DNA from: Carallia brachiata
Lineage: Eukaryota > Streptophyta > Magnoliopsida > Malpighiales > Rhizophoraceae
Assembly: GCA_021464245.1 (NCBI GenBank)
Contig: JADCRB010000077.1
Coordinates: 744,001-808,000 of the forward strand
Direction: 5' to 3'
DNA: 64,000 bases
Shown here: piece by piece, positions 46,601 through 60,223 of the stretch
Numbering within the stretch: position 1 is the first letter of the stretch
Layout: each line of letters begins with the position of its first letter
Notes under the pieces: model-generated
Seen by the model: only the letters and a program-made list of their open reading frames with translations
Databases searched by the model: none
Told to the model about the DNA's origin: nothing
Made by a program: the position numbers and the translations under genes

Positions 46601-47359
46601 AAGTTCAATGTCAGTCTTTCTCATTTCGTCAAATAACTCCAACCTCTATGCCATACTAATAATGAGCACATCCTTTTAGAATTGGATTCCATGAGACCGG
46701 ATCATGTTTCTCTATTGGTAAAACACCTTCTTTAAATCACTAATACCACAACATCTAGCATACATTTGAAGAAGCCATTTTGAACACATATATTTGAACT
46801 GTAACAGGATTTCAAAAGGAGAAAATGCACTTCTTTTCCTTCTTCAATATAAGTTGCTACTCCTAACACACTTGTGACCTTGTACAAGTCTATCTCAATG
46901 CCAACCTATCATATTTGAGAGAAACATTTGAGAGCTTCTATCAGGTTCAATGTCAATCCTTCTCATTTTGCTCAACTAAACAAGTTGTTAACTACTAACA
47001 TCAACTTATAAAAGAAGTAGCAGTTAAAGCATCTACCATGATGAGGCTCTCGAAAGAAGTAGAGGCTAAAGACGAAAAAGAAGCATTCCAAAAAATAAAG
47101 GCAAAGACTTGCAATCCATCAGGTTTAATGTCAGTCCCTTCTATTGATAATTTTCAATTCCATACATATTATATAACTTTTCACAATAGTTAATATCCCT
47201 CACTCACAGGGTAGTTGAAAGAGGAAAAAAAAAACATTTTGGACAATTACAAAGATCACAATAAGGTTACCAAACAAGATGTCAAAGGCATAAACTTTAA
47301 GAAAAAGAAAAGATTGTTAAAGGTAAGAAACAAAAATTGTAAAAAGCATACATTGGATT
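46601..47359. other. spacer with short repeats
   Basis: Contains three copies of a short motif (GTTCAATGTCAGTC or close) at about 46602, 46947 and 47125. No protein frame recognised. May include lost downstream exons of the MPDU1-like gene, but none can be read. Confidence 0.4.
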
Positions 47360-47499
47360 CACAGGATAAGTACCTCCAGCAACTATAACTACAAAACCAA
47401 AAAAAGGGAAGATATGTTAGAATTCAGAAATCTAACAAAGTTTTTCTTCTTTTTTTTTTTAGAAAAAATAGATCTAGAAAATAAAATGAAAAGCAGATT

Positions 47500-47893
47500 A
47501 TCTACAAAAGAAAAGCTACTTCATATAAGCAAAAAAGGGTATGCCTTTATGAAGACAGTAGGCTAGAGCTATTGTATAGTCAACCACTTCAAGCTCAAAT
47601 AAAACAACACTACGCCCTTCAATGATTCAAAATTTTCAAAATCTACCTCCAAACAAACAAAAGTCTAAAAAAAAAATGCAATCAAAACTTACTCCCAACC
47701 TTACAAGAATCTCAATTACAAAAGCATATCAAAAACTCGATAAAGGCTCGAAGGAGACAATTGGGACCTGAGGGAGCTTGACGAGGGTGGAGGTAGCAAT
47801 GATGGCATAGCCAAAAAGCTCAGAGATTAGAGAAGGCAAATAGCCTCTCCTAAGGAATTCGCCATCACCGTTTGTTGGAGGGGAAGACGCCAT
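47500..47893 (-). pseudogene. MPDU1-like (dolichol-phosphate-mannose utilisation) PQ-loop gene fragment
   Basis: Exon 1 (47893-47768, 42 codons) reads LPSLISELFGYAIIATST and VKLPQ, then a donor (GTCCCA). After about 118 bp an acceptor (GGAGGTAG) leads to ILKILN at 47648, and [19 protein letters not shown] follows at about 47599-47543. These match the first PQ-loop repeat of MPDU1-family ER membrane proteins, needed for use of dolichol-phosphate-mannose in glycan synthesis. One or more frameshifts lie between ILKILN and FELEVV, and after [13 protein letters not shown] the frame breaks again. No later exons are recognisable, so this is a truncated pseudogene. Confidence 0.7.
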
Positions 47894-47943
47894 CAGGGTC
47901 TATTGGAAGGCAAGAGAACGAGTAGAGAGAGAAAAAAAATAGG

Positions 47944-47951
47944 CTTATATA
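47944..47951 (-). promoter_or_regulatory. TATA box of the MPDU1-like pseudogene
   Basis: TATATAAG on the minus strand, about 50 bp before the ATG at 47893 and followed by a pyrimidine-rich leader. Its presence argues for a genomic duplicate with promoter rather than a processed copy. Confidence 0.5.
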
Positions 47952-49340
47952 GTGGCATTACAAAAAATTTCTCAAAATAATATGGATATTTTTGTCAATT
48001 AAAATAATTTAAGGTGTGTTGTGGTCTTTAATTTTTTTTTTTTTTATTGTCGCAAAAAAGATAATTTTAAGGGTAGTATGTTTCAAAAACTCAGTTACAA
48101 AAAATATTACTAAACAATATTTTTGTTATGTTTATCCTTAAACAAGATTTTACTTACCTCAACACAGGTTGAAACGCACCATCAAATATAACTAATATAA
48201 AGATAGAAGCATATTCATTCTATAATGATCTTAAATTGTACAAAAATGCACAACCAATAATTTTTTAAAAACTAAAATCAGTCAATGACTCTTCAAGATC
48301 CCCAAACACCAAACTATGCTCATTATCAATAACTACAATAACTTGTATATTTTTTTCAACTAATCCTTTAACACTTATAGAATCTTGCCCCTAAAAAGTT
48401 TCTACTATTAGTTTTCAATCATATACAACGTAGACATAGAATATGATTGAAGTTATATGTCATACTTTTGTTTCAAACTAGTGTAAAGTCCTTGAGATAG
48501 CCTGAAAAACTTTCACACTTTTAGCAAGCCTCACCAACCGTGTGACTATATACAATTGGCTATAGTTTCTCTGCATTATCAATGAGAAGCTTGTAAAACA
48601 GCCTCTCATTCATCTTCTATCAAATAAAGACACAGTTATTTGCCCTTTGCTAGCTCAATATTTGCAAATTGGGGTATTCATTAATTGTCTAATCTGCTAA
48701 AAACCACCCAATCCAACTCGTTCAAATTCACATCTGCCAAATCCTATATATATATTCAATTTTCTTAAACCACTATCAACAATTTAGTTGTGATTTTAGA
48801 ATTACAAAAACCACAGATAACTAATTCAACCGCCATGTAAATTATATATTTATAATTTCATACGTCCCTCTTTAGTACTTATTTTTATTATTTTGGCAAG
48901 TCCCATTGTCCCACTTCAACATTTTTTATTTAGTTTTTTGTTGAAGTAAGTCCCACTTCGGCAATTAAGTCTCAAGATAAATAAATAAATAACATAAAGC
49001 AAGAGTGTCCTTTTAGCATGCTTTTTTCCTAAATTTGTCTCGTTTTTAAATCTTCAAGACTTCAAAACTTCAGTTTGGAAACCTAGCCACCTCCACCTTG
49101 CTTTTTCTGAAATCTTTTGTCCTACTTCTTTGCAAAGGCACAATCTATTAAAGTTGCTCACTCTCTCATACACACACTCTCTCCCTTTGTATCTATCTAT
49201 CTTCATCCTTTTGCTTTGTTTTTCTCTTTTGTATATGTAATTGTTTAGACCTAATTGTGTTTTCTTTGTAATTTAAAAAGAAAAAAGATGATATTTTTGT
49301 TGGATAGCTTTAGTTTACTAATTGGTACACAACCTCCTTA
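47952..49340. other. spacer, no gene seen
   Basis: AT-rich, with a CT-rich stretch at 49150-49220 that could belong to the leader of the hAT element. Nothing coding recognised. Confidence 0.4.
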
Positions 49341-49356
49341 TTTGATTATGTTTTAA

Positions 49357-50440
49357 ATGTCCAATGAACCAACTACACCAAATGTGATGATCGATATGGA
49401 TTTGGAGGAGACAAAGGGCAAGGAACTTATTTCTAAGGAACCAAAGAGTGGGTTAACTAAAAAAGGTAACAATACCATTCCTAAGCCCCACCTCAAAAAA
49501 TTAAAAGAGTTCAAGTAGAAAAGAAAGATTAGTTCTGCACAAAAAAAGACTATATGGGATCATTTTACTAGAAATAATGTTCCAAATGACCCCAAAACAT
49601 CTTGCAACTATTATAATTAAACTTATCTTAATCATCCCAAAAGAAATAGTACTAGTAATTTGTGGACACATTTAAAAGTATTTAAGAAGTATCTCTATAA
49701 GAATGTAAACAAAGGCAAAAAAACTTTGAGTTATGTGCTGCAGTGGGAAAAGAGAATGACATTGCTAGTGGTGATTTAAAAGCAGTTTGCTATGATCCTA
49801 ACAAATGTATGAGAGAATTCACTCGAATGATTATAATTGATGAGTTATCTTTTAAAGTGGTTGAAGGTATTAGATTTAAAAGACGCTCATGAGCTTTGCA
49901 ACTAAAATTTATTGTTCCTTCTCACGTCACAATTTAAAAAGATTGCATAAAAATATTTCATAGATAGAAGTTAAACAGCCTTTTTAGGGACCAATGTGTA
50001 TGTCTTACTATTGACACATAGACCTCAATTCAAAATGTTAATTATATGTGTTTGACTGCCCACTTATTAATGATGATAGAAAATTGAACAAAAAAATTAT
50101 AAATTCTTGTCAATTTTTGAATCAAAGAGGCTCGACAATAGGAAAAACAGTTGAATTGTGTGTCCTAGATTGGGGTATAACAAAGTTTTCAACTCTTGCA
50201 GTTGGCAATGCAAGCTCTAATGACCTAGCTATCAAGCACTTAAAAACAAAGAATAGAGATTGGAAGCACACAAACTTTGATCATGAGTTTTTTCATGAAT
50301 GTTGTAGTGTACCTATTCTAGATCTTGTTGTGGAGGGTGGCTTACTTGAACATGCAATTGTTGTTAAAAGGAGTGGCAATGCAATACGGTATCTGCATTC
50401 CTCTTTCTCTCTTGCAAAATTTTTAGAGTGCAATTGAGCT
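49357..50440 (+). pseudogene. hAT-superfamily transposase, degraded 5' half
   Basis: Starts at ATG 49357. A BED-type zinc-finger region at about 49553-49690 reads WDHFTRNNVPNDPKTSC and later SNLWTHLKVF, with a Tyr in place of the second zinc-binding Cys (SCNYYN for CxYC). The conserved hAT core then reads LINDDRKLNKKIINSCQF, IGKTVELCVLDWGI and NASSNDLAIKHLKTK in the frame 50048-50437. Several stops and frameshifts separate these pieces. The C-terminal dimerisation region is missing: the frame ends at 50437. RICESLEEPER-like group by sequence style. Terminal inverted repeats not located. Confidence 0.85.
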
Positions 50441-52453
50441 TTTTCTAATTAAAAGTAAAAGGTTGTTATGTTTAGATGTTGATACTAAATGAAATTTTAC
50501 TTATATGATGTTAGACACAGCTTAAAAATTTACCAAAGCAGTTGAATCAAAGTCTAAATCAAGGAAAAGTCAAAATTTAAGTCAAAATATTCGACAAAAG
50601 ATCGACCCCCCTCGATCTTCCTCTTCCTCAGATATGTTGTTCAAGGTTCGTTGTAAGAAGACAGACAAACAGAAGACATCTTTGGACCATCCACCAGTCC
50701 TGGCTTTTCAGATGAAGATATTGAAGATTCGGGTTAAGTTCTTCGCAGGTCAAAAAAGTCCATTAAATCCTTTTCTATTTTCTATGCCTTTTTTTCAATT
50801 TTTTTATGAGCAATGAAAAATTATGATTATTATTATTATTATGAATATAATATTGAGCTGATGTTGGGTGTGCTTCCTGTTGGCCCTTCTTGTTTGTCTG
50901 AGGTTTGTTAGAGATTGATAAGAAAGAACTGAGAATATTTGTTGTGTTTGGGTGAATGGCATATGATTGTAAATTCAGGGCGTCTTTGTGGGCTTTTTCG
51001 TCATTTGACAGTGCAACTATGGAGGTTTTTTTTTTTTTGGTTACGCAAACGAGGCTATATCAAAGAAATACAAACGGATTTATTGAAACTCGGAATAAAA
51101 AAAAATTCAACAGAATATTGTGACTCTTATAAACTATTTCGGTTTCGAGGATTTTAACTTTTTGTGAAAAAATGTCTTAATGATTTTTCTTTTTGGCGCA
51201 TTATTTTTTGATGAGTAATTTTTGGTACACGTTTTAAGGGTCAATTTGGGCATTTTATGAATTAAAATTAATTAATTTTTGGGGCAAAATCGAAATTATG
51301 ATTGAGCAGGCCCACACTAAATGGCATGTGGCATTTAAACTTTTCTGACCTTTTTTTAGGCGAGATTCTATCTACAACGAGTTAATGTGCAAAATGTTTT
51401 CCTTTTTTTTATTTTGTGCAAAATGCCTTTTTTTGTTAATTGATTCAGAATTTAATTTTAATATTAATTGAGTTATAATTCATTAAAAAAATATTCTTGT
51501 AAGTTTAGTTCACTCTCTATTAATTAATAATGTCTAGGAGGTGCACCAAAAAATAATAATATCTGGAGAGGCAGAGACTAAAGGCAACTTTTGTAAATTT
51601 ATTATATATTATTATGATATTAATTAAGTTATAATTCTGACAAAATATTCTTGTAAGTTCAGTTTACTCTCTGTTAATTAATAATATCTGGGAGGCGCAC
51701 CAAAAAATAATAATATCTGGAGAGATGGGAGACTGGAGAAAACTTTTATTATATACTATTAATAAAATTATATAAGTTGAGAAGTGTAAAAATAATAATT
51801 TGCAGTATGCATTGTGGTGCTTATTATAATAATATTAAAACTAGACATGCTTAGCTTTGAAATATTCTCCACTTGAGCCCTAGCACATAGCGACGTAGGG
51901 TAGAACATTTTGAGTCAGAAATTAGTGGCATCACAAAGTTATATCAGAATGCACGAATCTCTAGAAGTGCTGATCCAACGGCTAAGAAGATGCTATTATG
52001 TGGATGGCGCCCAAGGAGGCTAGTGAACAGGTGAGCTCGTACATATGGAAAACAACAAAGTGCGACCAGGATTAAGCGGATTCAGAATTTGTGTGGTTGT
52101 GTCCTTTCGAAGTCTTCAAAGGGTCTTAGACAAACAGACCAATGACAAGATGACATTTGTCTCTTAGCATTTGCTTTGTGATGATATTAGCAAATGTTGG
52201 CTACAGCGGAGTTGAGCCGGATTTCCGCCGTCGCTAAATTGTTGAAAATGGCAATGCCAAAAAACATAAATAAAAGATAACAATGAAAAGCGCTGCAGCT
52301 CCTTCGGCTGTTATTCTTCTAAAAAAAAAACCTTTATTTCGCAGGCTTTATTATATGCAAAATGAAAAATCTAAGCGTCTTACATAGTTTTAAAGTATTA
52401 ACAAAATTATATGAATTATTAAATAATTAAATTTATAAAAAAAGAATAAATCA
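50441..52453. other. spacer with a direct duplication
   Basis: No supported gene. 51461-51580 and 51622-51735 are diverged direct repeats (ATTCTTGTAAGTT, TTAATTAATAAT, GGCGCACC/GGTGCACC AAAAAATAATAATATCTGG). A T-run at 51023-51038 may mark a small antisense retroposon tail. Confidence 0.5.
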
Positions 52454-52469
52454 ACAATTAAATGTCATT

Positions 52470-53290
52470 GGGTCCTCTTTTATTCTTCGTCATGCATTGT
52501 CGAGCGTTAACGTGCGCAAAAAAATTTGGTGGTGGTTCCGTCTAGTCTTATCGGTTTGTGTTTTCCTGTGTGTATCTTGTTGGTCCTTGTGGCCATTCTC
52601 TCTGCTTAGTCGGTGCTTCGTTGCTATTCGTGAATCTGTGGTCGTTGTTCGATGCTTCATTGTTGCTTGTCGGCATGATTATCTCCAATTATTTGTTGGG
52701 TCTCGAGTGGCCGCTTGATCCTCTACCTTCCCGAATCGGTCTTTGGGTTGGCACAAGTATGGGGGAGGCTCTTCCTTTTTGGTCTCTAGTCAGGCAATGT
52801 ACATATTGTGTGGGTGGGTCTTTTTGGTGGCTTGCTGGCTCCCAATCTTCTTCGGCCTCTCGAGGATGGGTTTCTAGTGGTGGGTACAGCTTTGCCTAGG
52901 CTTTGGCGATTGTTGTCCAACTGGCCGATGTGCGGTTAGCGGCGATGTTCGTTAGTCATTGTTGTTTAGTTGTAGCCTTGATGGCGAGTGGAGCTCTAAT
53001 CAACATCTCGTCGGTGCTTGACTCCTCTCTACCTGGTGTATGGTGGGGAGCTATGGAGAGCGTTTAGGGTTTTGTGTCATGTGGCCTTTGGGCTAGTTCC
53101 TTCTTGGGCTTTGAACCTAGATTTTTCTCACGCCAACTTGTGTCTATGTCTGGGCCTTCTTCTTATGGGTTGTGAGGTTTGGTTAGTTGTGTGGGCATTC
53201 TATATATAAAGGTAGCTTACCTTTGGGTCTAACTGTACTGCTTACGGTTTAATAAAAGTTTGTTTTGCTATTGATAAAAAAAAAACAGAC
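52470..53290 (+). mobile_element. probable retroposed sequence with poly-A tail
   Basis: A GT-rich segment unlike its AT-rich neighbours, ending AATAAAAGTTTGTTTTGCTA and an A-run at 53276-53285. It is flanked by ACAATTAAATGTCATT (52454) and ACAATTAGATGTCGTT (53288), which fit a target duplication of about 16 bp with two differences. However, other flanking sequence (CTTACATAGTTTTAAAGTA) also occurs on both sides, so the duplication could be older. Frames of 60-110 codons give no recognised protein. Possibly the 3' end of a LINE or a processed transcript. Confidence 0.5.
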
Positions 53291-54040
53291 AATTAGATGT
53301 CGTTCGATGATTCCCTTACATAGTTTTAAAGTAGTAATAAAGTAATATGGAATGTTAAATGATTGAATTTATAAAAAAAATTACTTATTTTATTTAATTG
53401 AAGTCATATTGCGTTATTTGACGAAAAAAACATAGAGAGACAAGTTAAAATACAAGCGAGTTCTATTTTGTATTATTATTTTTGGTTTTTTTGAAAAAAT
53501 ATTTTGTGAATATGCTTATAATAGAATAATCTAACATGTGTATACAGCTTTAAAAATATTATTAAAAAATCATATATTTTTTAAATAATAATAATAATAA
53601 ATACTGTAAATCTCATCTCCCATTTTCGATCCATCTCTTATATATATACTTTTATGTTGTGAAAATTATATATATATATATATCTATATATACTTTTATG
53701 TTGTGAAATTTTGGGAATGGGGTTGAAAAGGAATTTCTATTATACTAAAAGTGATTGTGTCATTAGGTAGTTTTTTTTTTTTTTTTGGGTACATTTATTA
53801 GGCATAAATGCATAGTTGATAAGGAACGAAGGTGATGTAATATTTGAGTTATTAGATAATATTCAACAATCAACTAAATTTGAAAATAAATTTTTTGTTT
53901 AATTTTACGAACATCAGAAATCAAAAATAAAGTTTTGCTTGATTCAATTTAATATTTAAGTTTTCGTTTGGAATATTTTAAATCAAAGTCCTTAAAATCC
54001 TAACATTGTATATATTTTATTGCTTGTATTTGTTGAACTT

Positions 54041-54068
<28 letters not shown>
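54041..54068. repeat. (TG)14 microsatellite
   Basis: Uninterrupted TG repeat of 28 bp, likely length-variable. Confidence 0.95.
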
Positions 54069-54071
<3 letters not shown>

Positions 54072-54189
54072 TATTTCTCTTTAAAATTTAATCTTTATTA
54101 CAAAAGAGTGATTATCTATTATAAACACTTATAAAATATGAATTACACAAATATTTTCTTTTAAATTACTGTCTGGGAAACCCAAACCA

Positions 54190-57100
54190 TAACAAAACAA
54201 AACAAAACTACAATTTGGATTACTTGTTTCTTTGCAAGCATTCGTCTCCCCACTGGAGATTGATAACCCCATTTGGGAGGCTTCTTCTTCCTTTTCATCA
54301 CCCTTTTCCTCTTTTTTCCTTATTCTTCTACTACTTGCTCCACTTTTTTTCCTCTCTTCTTTTCAATTTGTCGTCTTTCTTTTGCTACTTACTACAACCC
54401 CTCCCTACTTATTGCTATCTATGGCCCAAGAGCATGAGCCTATTGATATCATCCTTGATGATGCTGGCCGACATGAGAGAGATTCTGCCTCATCTTACCT
54501 TTTTGGTAGTCTGTGGATGGAAAAAATGTTTGATGTGAGAGTACTCTAAAGCACTATGCAAGTTTTTTGAAAACCAAAGAAAGCCCTTGAAGCTAAAAAA
54601 ATAGAGTCCAACCTGTTTACTTTTCAGTTAAAAAGTAGCAAGGATAAAGATTATGTCTTGGAGAGTGATCATTGGTTGTTCGATAAATAAGTCCTTATTC
54701 TAAAAGAAATATCGGGTTGTGAACAACCATCAAAGGTAAGCATGTTTTATGTTCCTTTCTGGATAAGGACATATAACTTACCCTTTAAAGCTCTGAATGA
54801 GAAAACGACCAAAACATTGGCTGCAAGAGTAGGGATTTTCTTGCATATTGATAGGGACAGTGTGGAGAAGGAAGCTAGGTTTTTACGTTTGAAGGCACTG
54901 TTTGATGTTCGTAATCCATTAGTTAGGGGTGTCTAGCTTAAATTGCGGGGGGAGAAGGAAAAGCTTGGGTCCCTTTCAAGTCTGAGGCATTGCCGAATTT
55001 TTGTTATGTGTGTGGTATATGGGGCATACTACCAAAGATTATGAACTACCTGAAGACATTGATAACTAATCTCTGAATGTTTATAATCTACAGTCTAGTT
55101 ATGGAGAACACGTATGAGCTTCACCCATTAAAAAAGTAGTGGTCTCCATTAGAGCTACTCCTGTTAGACGGGGGAGTCTGTGTGTTCATCTGGATGCTGG
55201 GAGCCACTCCAGGCCCAACCGATCATTGTGTAGGGCTTCAGTGAATCAAGGTAGGCCATCTAAGAGCACATCGAAGGAGGCGAGTATCTCAGCTAAAGTT
55301 ACTAGCCTAACAGAGAATCATAATCAAAACGGTAAACTATTTGAAGTTCAAATTGAAAGATTTGTAATAGATGAAATGATGGTACAAGATTTTTTAGATT
55401 TCCTCATCAGGGAACATCAATCACAGGATCTTGGATTTTGTTCGATTGATCCTGCTTTTATTTCCACTCCAATCTCTACCTTTCCATTGATTGGAGCTAA
55501 GCTATTGGCAGGTGGGTCCCAGCATTTGAACGTGGCACCTCTAACTGTTTCAACTTTCCAATTCTCTACTTCTAGCCCTAAGTCTCAAAAGGGAAGGAAG
55601 AAAAAGATGGGCTCCATTCAAAGCAAAAGGTCAAAAATGCACAATACTGGGCAGTGCAAGAAGCCCAAAAACCCGCATTTCCCTGAATTCGGTTTCCAAG
55701 AAACGTTCTCTAGCTATAACGGAGTTTGCTGCAGAGAAAGAACCAATGAAAAAATCATGCTCCTTATAGGATGGTTTTGATACCTTGTCATAACCTATTC
55801 TCAAGTTATTAGTAGAGGCTGTTGGGGAGCCTTGCCAGTCGCAATAAAAATTTTAAGTTGGAACTGTTGTAGTCTTGACACGTCGTTAGCAGTTAATAGG
55901 GTGAAACGTCATATTTCTTTACAAGTCCGAAGCCTTATTTTCTTAATGGAGACAAGGTTATAATCTACTGAGTAGCAATGTTTGAAGTGTAAACTAGGAA
56001 TTCCAAATGGTTTTGTTGATTGTCGAGGTTCAGGGAATGACCATAGTGGTGGGTTGCTTGTTGTGGCAAGATAATGGAGCAGTTAGCATTTAGACAACCT
56101 CGAAACATCACGTAGATGCTCATGTCACACATAGTGATACACAATTCAATTGGAGGTTCATAGGGGTATATGGTTGGCTGAGGAGGCAGATAAAATATTG
56201 ACTTGGGACTCACTAAATATCTTGACAAGGCAGAGCTCTATTTCGTGGTTATGCAATAGAGATTTTAATGAAATTCTCTTTACCATAGAGCAAAAAGGTG
56301 GTAGGCTGAGAACTTTGGAGTGTTTTGGTCCCTCAATGTCCCCATTAAAATCAAGCACTTCATGTAGAGAGTGGCCAAGGGCTTATTACCGACTAGCCTC
56401 AATTTAGCAACCAAAGGTATTCCTATTGACCCTTGTCGTCCCCAATGTGGCATAGTAGATGAGTCTATCCCATATGCTCTACTGTTATGCCATTGGGTGC
56501 AATGCTTATGGTTTTTGAGCCGTTTTGGCTAAAGGCTTAATGATAGTGGGTAATCGACTTCTAGGATTGGTTCCAAAGCATACCAAAGGAAAGTGATATT
56601 GATGCTCTGGATATAATTTCTATAGTAGCTTGGTCAATTTGGAGGGCACATAACCTTTTGGTTATAGAGAAGAAGATGGTGACTCACACTAACAAGCTCT
56701 TGACATGGGCCTAAATTTGGTAAGGAAATATCAATCTGCTTAGGATTCAAGGGTGGTAAGACTAGCACCTCCTACACAGCAATCTTGGGTTCCTCCAACG
56801 GCAGGAATTATTAAGGTAAATAGTGATGCCACCTCTCACCCCACTTCTACTAGATTGGGAGCAATTTTTCAGGATCACTTAGGGGACATGATTTTGGCTA
56901 TTAGGAAAGTTGTATGCAGGGACCTTTCACAGTTGAGATCACAGAGCTCATGGCTATCTAATATGCTCTCCACAAAACTATGGAGAAGAATCTGGTTTCG
57001 ATGATAGTTGAGTTAGATTGCCCCCTTGCCATTCAAGTCATCAACTTCAATAGATGAGACAATATTGTTGGGAGTCTCCTTGCTGCATATGTTGTAACCA

Positions 57101-57303
57101 TGACATCTCACTTTGCTAGCTATTCCTTTATTTTTAGCCCACACTATAGTTCATTGTCTAGCCCAAAAAGCACTCTCTTGAATGGAAGACGATAATTGGG
57201 AAAGAAGGTTTTTTAATCAGCTTTATTATTTGGTTGATCATGATGCAAGAACTCTTCTTCATCAATAATGAATTGATATGTTTTGTGTCAAAAAAAAAAA
57301 AAC
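54190..57303 (+). mobile_element. LINE with ORF1, endonuclease and RNase H remnants, reverse transcriptase missing
   Basis: ORF1 starts at ATG 54421 (MAQEHEPIDIILDD). It continues in broken frames through a DUF4283-type region (VPFWIRTYNLPFKALNEKT) to a knuckle-like NFCYVCG near 54990-55010; a long Ser-rich frame (55139-55780) follows. The apurinic-type endonuclease begins near 55845 (ILSWNCCSLD, later LIFLMETRL) and continues in pieces to 56407. The RNase H end starts near 56753 (WVPPTAGIIKVNSDA) and is followed by a typical LINE 3' end and a poly-A tail (57289-57303). The reverse transcriptase between them is absent, so the copy has a large internal deletion. Confidence 0.8.
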
Positions 57304-60223
57304 AGAGAGAAAAGCACTCTCAATGACAATTAGCCTAAACTTAAAGACTAATATTCTGGTACATATGTGTTTATAAGAGTGGAAAATAGTGTAAAGCAAG
57401 ATAATTTTTGTAAAAACTTTAAAGTGGAAGTGATTCAATTTACTGATAATGACATAGAAAGTGTACTAAATATACCATTTCTCTATATCTAAGTAATCTC
57501 AATGACAATTAGCCAAAATTCAAAGACATATTTTAGTGCTTACTCATTTATAAGAGTAGATAACAGTGTAGAGCCAAATAATTTTTTCATTTAAAGTGGA
57601 ATTGATTCGACTTACTAATAATGACATAAAGTTTTCTACACAAAAAAAAAAAAAAAAAGATAATGATATAAAGTTTGAGATGATTAAAAATTTTGGCAAC
57701 AATCGCCAATGCATTGCGAAGAAATCTCATAATAGAGATGTATATATCATGCCTCCTTCTGGCATTATAAAGTTTGCACATGTGTACTTGTGCTTGGTTT
57801 AGCTATTCAATGTTCAATTATCCTTTTATTAGTTTATTAAATGGTTGTCTGCATAGTTGAGATATAAACAACTATATGTAAGAATTCTTGGCATATTTGG
57901 GATAGAACAAATTGTAAATAATAATATTTAATAGACTTTCGACCTTTAAATGAAAGTTAACATTAGTATTAAGGTTTAATTTTTTGATATCTTGATTTTT
58001 ATTTTTATTTTCACTTTTCTTATGACAAACTAGAAATTTTATGTTAGTAACTTAATTATGAACTTTTTGCAAGTTATTGACTCAAACGAAAACTTTGCAT
58101 TCTAGCACTTGGCAATTTGATGACACGGACATGTGAGTCTAGCACGTCAACAATTTCGATTGAACTGACACATGGTGCTTGCCACATAGGCATCACATGT
58201 TACCATATCATCGCTATGTAAGCACTTGATGGTTGTTTCATTAATTAACCTTTTTAAAATAAGTGACTTGAAATTAGATTTTTTGCAAGTTACTAACCTA
58301 AATGTGATTTTATCCCTAAAGGTTTAGTGTTTTCGTATCTTGATTTTTATTTCTATTTTCACTTTTACTTTGACAAACTAGAAATTTTATGTTAGTAATC
58401 CAGTTATAAACTTTTTGTAAGTTACTGACTTAGAGTTAGGAATTTTTATTAAGTTAATGACTCAATTATAAACTTTTTGTAAGTTATTGACTCAAATGAA
58501 AATTTTACATTTTGCCATGTGGCGCTTTGATGATGTGGACACATGGGTTTGATATGTCAACACTTTCAAATTGACTTGGCATATGCTGCTTGCCATGTAG
58601 GCACCACATGTCACCATGTCATCGTCATGTAAGCATTCAACAGTTGTTTTAACGAAGAAAAATGTAGTAGCCTATTCTTGAACTTTTTTTTTTTTTTGAC
58701 CGAAATGATCTTCATTGAAATTTTTTAAAGTTAGTAACTTAAAATTGGATCTTTCTTAAGTTACTGATTTCGATATAAACTTATCTCACAAATACTGGTC
58801 ATTGTGTATTTAGACGCAAATTATTGGATTGTTGAATATTTAAAAGACATTGGCAACGGAATTCGGAGAAGACCGAAGAGACTTTAAAAATGAGACGTGA
58901 TGTGGCCTCCCTCCTACAAAAATATGTAAAATATAGGATAATTCTTCAAATGTTACAGCATTTTTAAATTCTGCACAAACTCAGATTTAATAGATGATAC
59001 ATAAAAAGAAACTTTCCCTTTGAAAGTGCGAGGAATGAGATTGTGGCAGGCACACGCAAAAAATCACATTATATAGATGTAGAGTATTAGTTGATTAAAT
59101 AGTTATAACTGATATTCGAATTCAAAATTTACAATTTTAAATAAGATTGGAACACCAATCAACTTTCCTTAATTGGACATTTTTTGTGCCATTAACTCCA
59201 ACTCATGACATTTTTGCTTAATTGTTTTTTATTTTTTATCAACTTTTCAATTAAAATTTAATTAAAAAAATGAATTAAAATTAAATAAAATGCCACATTA
59301 TTATATTTTTAATGACATAACATCTTACTGAGAAATGGTCTGCTAACATAATAAATAAATAATGTACATATTAGTAAATTTTAGAGTCGGATAACAAAAA
59401 ATTATATAATTATTCTACAGTTAAAATGTGAGAAACCAATTTTACAAAAACAAAATGGTGTATATTATAATTAAACAATAATAGGCATCAATTTAAAAAC
59501 CAATTTAAGATTTTGGCCGATGTTAAACTCAATATCCTTAGGAGTGGCAGCCACTTTGAAGAACACTGGGCAGTCTCTGAAATTTTCAGGCAAGAAAACT
59601 GAATTGGCTATTCCTTCATGCAATCAGCCATTTGCCAAACCTAAATAAAAAAAAAAAAAAAAAAAAAAAGAGATACCCATTGCCATATGACATATTGGCC
59701 TAATCCTACCATACCGAGTTCTTGCATGCCATTCCTACCTTCCAAGATATATTGCGGACAAAACAACAGCGGGAAAATGGAATGGTAGAAGAAAGAGAAG
59801 CATATCAACATATAATCCGCATATCCGCACACACTTAATTATAATCATCTGATAGTTTATTACATACAACGGGGATATATTTTCTGAATCAGTCCAACTT
59901 ATTGAGATTTTCCAGCACTTGAAAATTATGATTTTCAATCCACATCAACCATATTTGAGGTGGAGTGCCAGGACAGCGTTGAACTTGGAACTACCGTATC
60001 CACATGGTACTCTATAGCCAAGGGATAAAATAATATGTCACATTCCTTCAAAAATAAACAACAGGTCAAATACATCTCAATATTTCTCCTACCCAATTCC
60101 TGAAAAGGCAATGACCGGTTACCCCCTTCTGGCCCTTTATGCTCTTAGGCCGTTTCCTGTTACATCTTCAGTCTTTTATGCGTGAAATGAGATGATAACT
60201 TGATCAAAGTCCAAGCTTGCCTT
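57304..60223. other. spacer with direct repeats and 3' flank of the DnaJ gene
   Basis: Two diverged direct repeats of about 300-340 bp, 57968-58256 and 58318-58660, share AGAAATTTTATGTTAGTAA and TGCTTGCCA plus a CACATGT-containing segment. AT-rich sequence follows, then an A-run at 59647-59669. The last few hundred bases before 60224 probably hold the 3' UTR of the minus-strand DnaJ gene. No gene recognised. Confidence 0.55.

Noticed and set aside
53600..53700. Alternating TATATA runs as a possible structured element
   Set aside because: Ordinary AT microsatellite sequence with no further features.
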